Part shown: in pieces, positions 39,118 through 51,975 of the stretch
How the letters are laid out: every line of letters begins with the position of its first letter
Numbering within the stretch: the stretch's first letter is position 1
NCBI RefSeq assembly: GCF_036320965.1
Contig: NC_092228.1
Location: 15,020,807 to 15,084,806 of the forward strand
Reading direction: 5' to 3'
Source of the DNA: Panulirus ornatus
Taxonomy: Eukaryota > Arthropoda > Malacostraca > Decapoda > Palinuridae
Length of the DNA stretch: 64,000 nt
The notes under the pieces: generated by a model
Told to the model about the DNA's origin: nothing
What the model saw: only the letters and a program-made list of their open reading frames with translations
The model's database searches: none
Translations under genes and position numbers: made by a program

Positions 39118-40965
39118 CATTTGTGTATATATGTTTTTTCACCATTCCTATGACTCACTTCTGTTTCCGTGGTTCCATTCACTGCCATGTCCACTCCCAG
39201 ATATCTAAAATACTTCACTTCCTCCAATTTTTCTCCATTCAGATTCACACCCCAACTAACCTGTCCCTCAATTCTGCTAAATCTAATAACCTTGCTTTCA
39301 TTCATATTTACTGTCAACTTTCTCCTTTCACACACTCTTCCAAACTCAGTCACCAACTTCTGGAGTTTCTCACGATTTTGCCACCAGTGCTGTATCACCA
39401 GCAAACAACAGCTGACTCACTTACCAGGCCCTCTCATCCCCCACACACTTCATACTAGCCTTTCTCTCTCTCTCCAAGACTCTTGCATTTACTTCGCTCA
39501 CCATTCCATCCATAAACAAATTGAACAACCATGGTGACATCACACACCCCTGCCACAGACCAACCTTCACTTGAAACCATTCACTCTCCTCCCTTCCTAC
39601 TCATACACATGCTTTACACCCTTGATAAACATTTATCACTGCTTCTAGCAGCTTTTCTCCCATATCATATTCATCTGATCCATCCATTTTTGTATGTATT
39701 TCACACACATTCTTTAATGCAAACACCTTATCCATGGATCCTCTACCACTTCTGAAACCGGATCCTCTACAACTTCTGAAACCACACTGCTCCTCCCCAG
39801 TCTAATGCTCTGTACAGGCCTTCACCCCTCTCAATCAGTACCCTCCCATGCAACTTACCAGGTATACTCAATAAACTAATAAATCTGTACTTTGAACATA
39901 CATTTGTACCCCATGCTTGTATACAGTAGCATTATACATGCATTCCCCCAATTCTAAGGCATCTCACCATGATCCATACATACACTGAAAATCCTTATCA
40001 ACCAGTCAACAACACAGCCATCCTCATTCTTAAATTCAACTGTGAAACCATCCACTCAAGCTGCCTTCCTGCTGTTCATCTTATGCAATGCTTTTACCAC
40101 ATGTCTCCTCATCAAAAAACTCTCTATGCTCACTTCGCATATCACCCCAACCAAAACTTCATACATCTGCCAATACATCATCAAACATATTTAACAATCC
40201 CTCAAAGTACTCACTCCATTTCCTCCTCACTTCATCACTACCTGGTAACTCTTCCCAGTTTTCTGCCTTTACCAATGTTCTCATTTGTTCTCTTGTCTTT
40301 TGCACATCATTTAACTCCTTCTGAAACATCTTATCCTCCCAAAAGTTTTTTGATACTTGCTAAACCCCCCCCCCCCTCTCATTTGCCCTCTTTTTCAACC
40401 CCTGCACCTTCCTCTCGACCTCCTGCTATTCACTATTTCTTTTCATAACATTGAATATCCCATGCACCTCAATTATACCCTCAACTGCATCACTAATACC
40501 AGATCTCTTACACCCAAACTGATGACACTCTTACTCAGCTGCTCCCTAAACACTTGCATCTCATGGTCTTTCTTTTCATGGATCATCAGGGGCATAAGCA
40601 CCCATTTCTCATCATTCACTTTCAGTTTTACCCACATCAATCTAGAATGTATTTCCTCACACTCTATCATACACTCCCACAACTGTTTCAGTAGTCCTAC
40701 TTCTTCCTTAGCATTCTTCCCCATTACCCTTGAGCTTTGTTTCACTCAGAGCCAGAACATCCAGGTTTATTTTCTCAGTCATACTACCTATTTCTCCTTA
40801 TTTTTTCATGTTGGTTACATCCACACACATTTAGACACCCCTGCCTGAGCCTTTGGGAACATGTGCACTCTGCTTGGATTCTTCTGTTCCCTCTTTTAGA
40901 AATTGAAATATAAGAAGGTGGGTTCCATCCCCCTCTTCCAGCCTCTTTAGTTGCCTTATATGTAC
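39118..40965 (-). mobile_element. Old diverged copy of the main LINE (minus)
   Basis: Reading the minus strand from 40965: a 5' UTR-like block, an endonuclease part (KQLWECMIECEE, MIHEKKDHEMQVF), a deletion near 40455, then RT to the C-side motif FRYLGVDMAVNGT (about 39190). The catalytic site is degraded. Its conserved order with 1319-4927, including the 5' UTR block, supports the structure of the family. Confidence 0.75.
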
Positions 40966-40984
40966 TGAAAAATTTTGACTTCAT

Positions 40985-43105
40985 TTTTGTAGAAATTAAA
41001 GGTAAACAACATATGAAAATAATAGTAGGACTAGTTTACAGGCCACCTGCACTGACACCAGAGGTAGATGAAAGACTATATGATCAGTCAATAGAAATTT
41101 GTAATGAACAAGATACTATCATAGGTGGAGATTTTAAACATACAGGTATCTAAATGGGGTGAATCCCTTTCCAGTACTCTCTGGGCATGGACTCTACCTA
41201 AATTTGCTTGACAGTGACTGAATCAAATGAGAATCTTGCTAATAATGTTGAGGTTGGAGAAAAGTTTGGTACAAGGGATCACCTACAAATTTCTTTTGAG
41301 GTTACTTTCAACACTGCATGTAATGATGGTCATTATGACAGTCACAAAAGATACCCAACTTTAAACATGCAGATTTTAATTGTCACATTGCTCCTAACAT
41401 GCAAACCCAGGATGACAGAGTCAATGAAAATGACAAGAACATAGCTTGAAAAAGCTTTAGTAAAACCTTCAATGCAGCAGAGGAAACAAAAACCAATGAA
41501 TGATGACAGTCGGTCTCAAAAGCAAAACCAAGTTGATGGAAAGATGGAATAAAAAAGTGTCTGCTGTCCAAGAAAGTCGCTCATAGGAAACTCAGAGACT
41601 CCAATAACCAACATGATAGAGCAATGTATGTAAATATGCAAAGAGAAAGTAAGAAAATAATACAACATAGTAAATGTGTAAATATGAAGAGTGCACTACT
41701 GAAAATAGCAAAATAAATCTGTTGGACTTTACAGCTGTGTTAAAAGCTATGTTAGAGAGCCATTACTCAGTCAATAGGTCCATTGATTAGGTAGAATGTT
41801 GACTTGGCTCAAGACAACAATTGAAGACATAACTCATGTCTCAAATCCAGTTTAACTGATAGCAGAGGGAATGTTCTTCAAACAGACATAAAAGCCAAAG
41901 ACATACTTTCAGTAATAAATGGAATGAAAATAGTAAAACAGGAGGCCCTGATATATTTATCTGAGAACAATGAAAGAAGTGAAGAATGAGATAGTTAAGA
42001 TCTTGACTGCCCTTTTCAGTGGGTCACTTACCCCAGGAAAAGTTCCAAATGAATGGAAGTCTGCATTGTAACACCAGTATTCAAGAGAGATAAGTCACTA
42101 CCTGAAAATCATTGTCCTATTCACATATGTAGTTAGTGAACTTATGTAAACCATCTTTCAAAATAGAATTGTAAACCATTTAGAGGACCACCACTTAAAC
42201 AATTCTCAGCCTGGTATTTGAAGAAATCACTCTGTCAAATTTGTTTGATTTCTTTTATGGTACAACCAACATCTGAGACAAAAGTAAAGCAGTTGATGTT
42301 ATCTATTTAGACTTTCAAAAAGTCTATGATAAGGTTCCACATCAAAGATTTCTAGCAAAAATTGTTACATGGCATTAATGGAGTTGTACTTCAGTGGACA
42401 GGAAATTGGTCAACTGGCCATAAACAACGAGTAGTGATTAATGTCAAGCCTCAGAATGGTTAGCTGTAACAAGTTTCCAAGGATTAGTCTTGGGACCAGT
42501 TCTCTTCCTCATACATATCTATGATATTGATAATGGGCTACATTGCAAGATATTATCAAAATTCATTGATGATAAAAAGCTGGAAAATAAATCTACAAAT
42601 GAACTTGAATGTGTACAGCTTCAAAATGACATAGACACACTGATGAACTGGGCTCATAGGTGGCAAATGAATTTTAACAGATAAGTGTAGTAGTAAGTTT
42701 TACTGGTAGTAAAAAAAGAAAAGGCAAGCTACAATATGAATCCAATTGAACTACAAAAGGTAAATGGGGAAAAAGACTTGCATAATAATCTCTGGTGACC
42801 TAAAACCAAGCAATGCACAGATGCAGTGAAAAGAGTGAATTAAATTCTTGGTTCCATGGGTAGAGCCTTCAAATTTAAGTCCAGAGAAATCATCCTTACT
42901 CTTTACAATTTATTGGTTCATCTACATCTTGAATATTGCGTTCAGTTTTGTTCACCCTATCTAAAAAAAAAATAGAATAAGACAGGCAGAATGGAAGGAG
43001 TACAGTGTACTAAGACGATTCCCAGACTGAGTAACAAATCCTATGAGCTAAGATTAAATGACTTGAATCTGTTTAGCTTAGAAAAACTTGCACTTCCACA
43101 GTGAA
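40985..43105 (+). mobile_element. Decayed CR1-like LINE (endonuclease end to RT end)
   Basis: The plus strand shows VGLVYRPPALTPEVD and IIGGDFKHT at 41020-41150, typical of the end of the endonuclease. A linker follows, then RT blocks: IYLDFQKVYDKVPHQRFL (about 42300), GLVLGPVLFLIHIYDID (about 42485), a degraded FIDDKKL at the F-ADD position (about 42560), WAHRWQMNFN (about 42650) and PRLSNKSYELRLNDLNLFSLEKL (split motif, about 43010-43090). Stops and frameshifts are frequent. This family differs from the main LINE. Confidence 0.68.
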
Positions 43106-44704
43106 AATAACAAGTTGCAGGTTATTCTCTGACTTATCTGTATGCCTTCTACTTTTCACCGCACTATTCTGTGAGTTTCTGACATCTTTCATTATCACTT
43201 ATCACTTACAGCCTCAAAAGAACACAATGGTCTGTTGCTGTTTTAATGCCTTTGTATTCTTTGTATCATCTTTGAATGCGGAAGCAGTAACCTAGTCAAA
43301 TCTAATAGCTATAAAGTGCTCTCTCTCTCTCTCTCTCTCTCTGAGACTTTTGTTTCCTTTTGTTCAATATCAGATTACCACAGTACAACCTTTAATTAAC
43401 ATCAACATGTTAAGCATAACCAAATCCTCCACTGTATTCTGGAAACTCCACCTAATCATCATCACAAAGACTGCCTTCCTTTCAAAAGCCTGAGTGTTTT
43501 ACAGGTGCCATAATCATTCTGTGTGAGAAATTGTTTCTTATATACAAGGGTTTTATTTGCTCCTTGCATATTTAGTTTGGTTCTTCCCACACTCTTCCAT
43601 TAGAGTAGAATCAAAACCCTCTGTCTCATTAATTCTTCTTACATTTTCTCTCTTCAACCATCTTTCATATGCTGCAGCATTGTTGCACTCTCTTTTCTCC
43701 AGCTATTATTTTGACAGTGTTTGTGTGAGCTTGCTCTGTGTGTCCTTGCCTCAAAGCAGTCATCTGACAAACTAGATGGGACTTGAGAGCATAAAAGTCT
43801 AACCATGGAAGATGAAAGAAGTTGTTGTATGAACTTCCTCTTTCAACAAAATTACCATTTTGGGGCAAATCTTGGTACAGTAAGGAATAATCATTCTGGG
43901 TTGACTAAGTCACTTAATAGTGAGAGTAGTTTACTCTCATATGTGATACAGCAATTAGTATTACCACTGAAATGTACTGCACTGCAAACTGAGCCTATCT
44001 TAACCTTCTTTAAGACCCATTTGTTAGAGGAACCCTAACATAGCACCAATGGTACCTTAGTGTAGAAATTATGTAGTTACCCTGAGGCCCTCAGATTCCT
44101 CCAGTAGAACTGATTCTCCAGGATTCTTCCATTCATCTTAGAAGTTTTTAGTGCCCTGGGGTTAGTCTTCCACAAGTGCTTTCCTTAACCTTCTTTCTTC
44201 ATGAGGATATGTTTTTATGTTCATGGAACAGACTACTTTAGAGAGAAAGGTGGGTTTTGAAAGTTGAAAACCCCTTTCTCTCTCAGGTGGTGTCCTGTAA
44301 AGAAATTTCTGCTTCTCTTTCCTCTGCCCGGCTTTCCCCTTTCTGTAAAGCCTTTAATTTAATGTTGTGACCACTTTGGGTTGGTGCTTATGACCTGCAA
44401 AAATGTGAGCTCCAATGTCTCAGTGGGAGCCAGGTCTAATAATAAACCTTTTTGTGGTTGCTGATTGCCTGGTGGTGAGCCCAATTATGAACAGTTGCTG
44501 TGGATACCTTAAAGCTGTTCGCAAAGGGTAGTGTACATTGGTGTTTCTTCACCAAAATATTGAGGCACAGACGAGTTATGACAAGATTATTCCCAGGGAA
44601 TGTCTCAAGGACTTGGAAAACTGCCTTGGAGAGAAAAGGTTTTTCAAGTCTCAAAACCAACCTTTTTTGTAATGAAATCTACATTTTCTTTTCATGTACC
44701 AGCA
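43106..44704. other. Region upstream of the MRNIP-like gene
   Basis: It contains a short (CT)n run at 43319-43342 and no recognised gene. The frame of the first MRNIP exon stays open upstream to 44600, but the likely start is the later ATG at 44705. No clear TATA or initiator was found. Confidence 0.4.
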
Positions 44705-44824
44705 ATGGGTCAAGAGTTTCATGTTGTGCGATGCTTTTCGTGTTTGAATTTTCAGTCACAACAAGTACGGAAAGACAGAAAATTTGCTTGCAAACTGTGT
44801 GGAGCAAAGCAGTCCGTTAAGAAG
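44705..44824 (+). CDS. MRNIP: MRNIP-like exon 1 (zinc-ribbon)
   Basis: Forty codons from MGQEF to SVKK, then the donor GTAAAT. All four zinc-ligand cysteines are in this exon. The start was chosen at this ATG because the family begins a few residues before the first CxxC; an in-frame ATG at 44600 would add 35 unmatched residues. Confidence 0.82.
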
Positions 44825-44834
44825 GTAAATATGA

Positions 44835-44906
<72 letters not shown>

Positions 44907-46726
44907 TATGTAACACCAATACTTAAAGGAGGAGTTAAGCTAATAGTTTATCATTACAGACCAATTGGTTTGCATTCAGTGAAACATTTTAAAGACTGAT
45001 AAAAGAACACTCTGTAGAACATGTGACCAAGTACGTATTGAAGGCCAATGTGGACTTTTACCAGGAAAAATTATGCACCCACAATTATGTCCTATAGGGT
45101 TACCACAGGGCACAATGTTAGTCTAAATACTCTTCTTAATACTGACATCAGAGATCAACAGTGACGTAAAGGAAGGCATATTAAGGAACTTTGCTATTTA
45201 CACCAGAGTAAGCAAATGATTGGATCAGAAACTGATCACATAAGGATGCAAAAGGCTTACACTCAATTTGCAAATGGGCAGAAGGGAACCTAATGGAACT
45301 TAATGAAGATATAGAAAGGTCTGTGAGGCCTGGTTGTGGATAGGGAGCTGTGGTTTCGATGCATTAGAAACTAGCCAGAGAATGGATGTGGTCTGTCTTT
45401 GTCTGTCCCTGACACTACCTCGCTGATGCCAGAAAAGGCAACCAGATATGGAAGAATGAGTAAATAAGTTATGGGTCAAGGAAAGATAAGTGGTAGTGAC
45501 ATATATACAGGTCCGACAAGGAAATAGATAAAAATGTAGGTCACATGTAAAAGATTTGGATGCCATCATAAATGAGAAACTAGAGTTGAGATTTTGCTGA
45601 GAAGATGGCAATATAAATCAAGTTATGAGTGGTATGATTGAAAATTTTGTAATGCAGATGGTAGCTAAGAAGAATTGTAATATTCTTCAAACAAGAAGTG
45701 TGTGAGTGCTTCACACTAGCCTTGCAATTCTGACTAAATTTCGTTGCAGGTCCGTTTTCTTTCTCTTTGATAATGAATTAGTAACAAAACATACAAAAAA
45801 GATATGTCAAAAATATATGGATGCCAGCAAGAAAATTTGAATGGCTATTTAATGCAGTACCAGGAAATTTAAGAAACACACTTTGAGTGTTTATACAGAG
45901 ACATTCAAAAGAAATCACTTTAAAATGACACATCTGATAAAGTTTACTAAATTACTTAAGAAATACTTGTGTACATAACATTCATGACTGAGTTGATGTC
46001 AACCAAACCATTTATACGTATAGCACATACAACATGCAAATTTCTGCATATGAATGATATTTAGAGATGTTAAGATCCAGGCCGTGCTTGGTCACGAAAT
46101 ACATGAATTTTTAGTAGATGAACATAGACCAAACCTTTGCCTCAAGACACTGCACAGAAAGTTACTTCTGGTTTAGTTTTGGGTTTTAAAAATCAAAGCT
46201 CAAGATTACAATGCGCATTCATAATGGCGATATAGAAGTTTATGTGAGGGGCATGATTGTTTTAGAAACATTTTTTGTTGGCTTTCCTCATTGTAGAAAA
46301 TATTTACATTATAAAGTCCACTTCCACAGGATTATGGCAGGGGAACAGGCAAAGACTGTCGAGTGCATGTGCAGAAACTCAACACTTTAAGAGGAAATCT
46401 TGAGTTAGATCAGGAGAAAAGACTCGAGGCTAAGCTTCTAGGATGCGAGACGGGTGCAGAGTCATTCTCAGAAGTTCCGTCATGCAGCAATGGCATTTAC
46501 AGTGCTTCAGGTGAGTAAAATGAGTTCTTTGTTAGAACTTAGTCAATTAACTCATACTTAGTAATAAACTATGTTAGGTTTGCTCCATCAATAAGAATGA
46601 CTGCTTTCCATTTGTTTATTTTTTGGTGTCTCCGATGTAGGATAGATTTGGGCTGAGTTGTGGTGGTACTGCAATACCTTTATCCTCCCACACAATCGAT
46701 TAAAACACACACACACACACACACAC

Positions 46727-46797
<71 letters not shown>

Positions 46798-46905
46798 TTT
46801 TTCTTTTATACTATTCGCCATTTCCCGCGTCAGCGAGGTAGCGTTAAGAACAAAGGACTGGGCCTTTGAGGGAATATCCTCACCTGGCCCCCTTCTCTGT
46901 TCCTT

Positions 46906-46962
<57 letters not shown>

Positions 46963-47025
46963 AACCTCCAACAGCCAGGAGGTTTGTATGTTCTATGAAG
47001 GTGTGCGTTCATACGCACTTTGTTC

Positions 47026-47091
<66 letters not shown>

Positions 47092-50000
47092 GTATATTTT
47101 TTTTTGTCGCTGTCTCCCGCGTTTGCGAGGTAGCGCAAGGAATCAGACGAAAGAAATGGCCCAACCCACCCCCATACACATGTATATACATACGTCCACA
47201 CACGCAAATATACATACATACACAGCTTTCCATGGTTTACCCCAAACGCTTCACATGCCCTGATTCAATCCACTGACAGCACGTCAACCCCGGTATACCA
47301 CATCGATCCAATTCACACTATTCCATGCCCTCCTTTCACCCTCCTGCATGTTCAGGCCCCGATCACACAAAATCTTTTTCACTCCATCTTTCCACCTCCA
47401 ATTTGGTCTCCCACTTCTCCTCGTTCCCTCCACCTCCGACACATATATCCTCTTGGTCAATCTTTCCTCACTCATTCTCTCCATGTGCCCAAACCATTTC
47501 AAAACACCCTCTTCTGCTCTCTCAACCACGCTCTTTTTATTTCCACACATCTCTCTTACCCTTACGTTACTTACTCGATCAAACCACCTCACACCACACA
47601 TTGTCCTCAAACATCTTATTTCCAGCACATCCATCCTCCTGCGCACAACTCTATCCATAGCCCACGCCTCGCAACCATACATTGTTGGGACCACTATTCC
47701 TTCAAACATACCCATTTTTGCTTTCCGAGATAATGTTCTCGACTTCCACACATTCTTCAAGGCTCCCAGGATTTTCGCCCCCTCCCCCACCCTATGATCC
47801 ACTTCCGCTTCCATGGTTCCATCCGCTGCCAGATCCACTCCCAGATATCTAAAACACTTTACTTCCTCCAGTTTTTCTCCGTTCAAACTTACCTCCCAAT
47901 TGACTTGACCCTCAACCCTACTATACCTAATAACCTTGCTCTTATTCACATTTACTCTTAACTTTCTTCTTTCACACACTTTACCAAACTCAGTCACCAG
48001 CTTCTGCAGTTTCTCACATGAATCAGCCACCAGCGCTGTATCATCAGCGAACAACAACTGACTCACTTCCCAAGCTCTCTCATCCCCAACAGACTTCATA
48101 CTTGCCCCTCTTTCCAAAACTTGCATTTACCTCCCTAACAACCCCATCCATAAACAAATTAAACAACCATGGAGACATCACACACCCCTGCCGCAAACCT
48201 ACATTCACTGAGAACCAATCACTTTCCTCTCTTCCTACACGTACACATGCCATACATCCTCGATAAAAACTTTTCACTGCTTCTAACAACTTGCCTCCCA
48301 CACCATATATTCTTAATACCTTCCACAGAGCATCTCTATCAACTCTATCATATGCCTTCTCCAGATCCATAAATGCTACATACAGATCCATTTGCTTTTC
48401 TAAGTATTTCTCACATACATTCTTCAAAGCAAACACCTGATCCACACATCCTCTACCACTTCTGAAACCACACTGCTCTTCCCCAATCTGATGCTCTCTA
48501 CATGCCTTCACCCTCTCAATCAATACCCTCCCATATAATTTACCAGGAATACTCAACAAACTTATACCTCTGTAATTTGAGCACTCACTCTTATCCCCTT
48601 TGCCTTTGTACAATGGCACTGTGCACGCATTCCGCCAATCCTCAGGCACCTCACCATGAGTCATACATACATTAAATAACCTTACCAACCAGTCAATAAT
48701 ACAGTCACCCCCTTTTTTAATAAATTCCACTGCAATACCATCCAAACCTGCTGCCTTGCCGGCTTTCATCTTCCGCAAAGCTTTTACTACCTCTTCTCTG
48801 TTTACCAAATCATTTTCCCTAACCCTCTCACTTTGCACACCACCTCGACCAAGACACCCTATATCTGCCACTCTATCATCAAACACATTCAACAAACCTT
48901 CAAAATACTCACTCCATCTCCTCACATCCCCACTACTTGTTATCACCCCCCCATTTGCGCCCTTCACTGAAGTTCCCATTTGCTCCCTTGTCTTACGCAC
49001 TTTATTTACCTCCTTCCAGAACATCTTTTTATTCTCCCTAAAATTTAATGATACTCTCTCACCCCAACTCTCATTTGCCCTCTTTTTCACCTCTTGCACC
49101 TTTCTCTTGACCTCCTGTCTCTTTCTTTTATACATCTCCCACTCAATTGCATTTTTTCCTTGCAAAAATCGTCCAAATGCCTCTCTTCTCTTTCACTAAT
49201 AATCTTACTTCTTCATCCCACCACTCACTACCCTTTCTAATCAACCCACCTCCCACTCTTCTCATGCCACAAGCATCTTTTGCGCAATCCATCACTGATT
49301 CCCTAAATACATCCCATTCCTCCCCCACTCCCCTTACTTCCATTATTATCACCTTTTTCCATTCTGTACTCAGTCTCTCCTGGTACTTCCTCACACAAGT
49401 CTCCTTCCCAAGCTCACTTACTCTCACCACCCTCTTCACCCCAACATTCACTCTTCTTTTCTGAAAACCCATACAAATCTTCACCTTAGCCTCCACAAGA
49501 TAATGATCAGACATCCCTCCAGTTGCACCTCTCAGCACATTAACATCCAAAAGTCTCCCTTTCGCGCGCCTGTCAATTAACACGTAATCCAGTAACGCTC
49601 TCTGGCCATTACTCCTACTTACATACGTATACTTATGTATATCTCGCTTTTTAAACCAGGTATTCCCAATCACCAGTCCTTTTTCAGCACATACATCTAC
49701 AAGCTCTTCACCATTTCCATTTACAACACTGAACACCCGATGTATACCAATTATTCCCTCAACTGCCACATTACTCACCTTTGCATTCAAATCACCCATC
49801 ACTATAACCTGGTCTCGTGCATCAAAACCACTAACACACTCATTCAGCTGCTCCGGTGCTCTGTAATTCGGAAAACTTAAATTGTTCGGAAAGGAAATAA
49901 AGTTTGGCAAAATTTCTCATGTTCGGAACCTTGCCACTGCCGTCTGTTGCTGTGGTCGTTTGGGTACTCCATGGTCAGCTACTGAGCAAGGTTACTGGTA

Positions 50001-51904
50001 CCTATACAGTTTTACACATACGTACACTTATCTCGTTTTTCATGTTATTTACAGTAAAACGTAATACAGCTATAAAGAAATCCAATACTGAGATGAAGAA
50101 ACTAAGCAAAGATAGAAGATATAATTATATAATGAAAATAGAGATTGCTGCTTACCTATCTCTGCTGCTATGGGCCATGGGTCAAACTACATGGCCACAC
50201 ACTAGGGTCGTTTTTGTATGTATATGTATATTCATGCTAACGTGATACGCATGGTTCATATGATTTACTGCAAAAATTAGTAAAGCATTAATCAAAATGA
50301 TTATAAAATCAAAGAAACTAAACAAAAATAGAATGTTAATATTTTAATGAAAGAAATCACTCATTACGACTAGTTCAACGGTTTAATGAATCGTTTATGA
50401 ATACATTCATTTTGACTTTACGTTTACGGTGTGTGTAATTTACTTTGAAATATAACAGAATAATATATGAAGCAGTTGTTGAGTCCAAGAAACTAAGCCA
50501 AGCTAAAGAATGTTGCATAATCGAAGATATCGCATTTTTACGAGTTCAGCCTCGGTCAGCCACTGTATCAGTGTATGGTTCTTGTAATTTACCTCTAAAT
50601 CTAATATAAAAATCATTACGGAAGTAAGAAGAGAGAGAGAGAGGGGACCTCATTCGTCGGTGATGATCGTATGAAGGTGAAATCGCACCAGTAGTTCATA
50701 CAATTTTATTTAACACGTAATTTTTCTATGCATGTGGCACGATATGTTTCGTGGAGACAGTCCACCTCATCAGGTGCCAGTGTAAAAAAAATATATAAAT
50801 CCCAGCATCACACTCGGTTCCCGCCGTCCAACACCAATCTTCTAGGCCAAGCACTGTATACCTTGTGTGGTCGTAACCCTTGTAAGGGAGAGTGATTAAA
50901 GGGGGGTCGGGTGGTGGGGGTTGACCTGGGTACCTGGGTGTGTCATAAACAACTTTTTTTTATGTTTTCGAGTTGTGTCAATTCTCTCGTAATGATTTGG
51001 TTATTGGCATCGACATACAGTACACAGGGATGACCACGAAAATGAGATCGTTAAACATTGTCATGAAAATGACCACCCTCATTGATTTTGAAAATCTTGT
51101 TATTTCATACCCTCTTGCTGATTATGCCACACGAAACGTCATTGAATGTCTTGATTCTCAGTAGCAAGAGGTAGTTTGTCCCCAGGCAATTTTAAAAGCA
51201 CTTGCATTAACCAAATCGTTATGAGAGAATGATTTAGAAGTTATCTTTGTAATTGACTTATGTAACTTTGCATACATCTTATAGAAATGGGTACTCATTG
51301 TATAACAATTCCAGAGACAGTAGATCATAATTTTTTCAGTTATATTTGGCTCTAATGTAAAATGAAATGTTTAAACAGGCAGTGTAAGTGTGGCTTTCAA
51401 CAGTGGTTGTAACTCAGGAAGTAAATGGTCTACATATTTGACTAGTGAAGCTGATGACTCAGATGAAAATATTATAAGACCAACATCCAATACTTCTCTC
51501 AGGTATGGAGTAACTCTTTTGCTGGTGTGTATTTGTTTGCACTTTGTTTAATGCATTACATTCAATCAGTGGTGTTGTGGCACCATGGGACTGAACTTTC
51601 AAAATCTTCCTTTCTTGATATCTCTTCAACCCAAACAGTAAAGTTTTAGGGTTTTTGAATGAGTTTGGTTTGACAATCAGGTCAGCTTTGCATAGCCATT
51701 CTTGTTCTTGGGGTTCTAAAGCTACCCTTTTGTTCCTGAATATTTGATCCTTTCTGCCCGTAGTTAATCAGCACTTCTCTGCCATGACTGATTTAGCATA
51801 TTTTCCACAGACAGAATTATGGTATTGGAAAAGAGGATCATGTATAAATGCTGATACTGTTAAGGTGTACGGCATTATGAAATGAACAATTAAGCAAACA
51901 GATC

Positions 51905-51975
<71 letters not shown>

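Larger units (their letters stand above)
49869..51378. other. Remainder of MRNIP-like intron 2
   Basis: No gene. A short (GA) run lies at about 50630-50645. A Penelope-type repeat with a hammerhead-like core lies at about 50640-50830. The rest is unrecognised. Confidence 0.5.
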
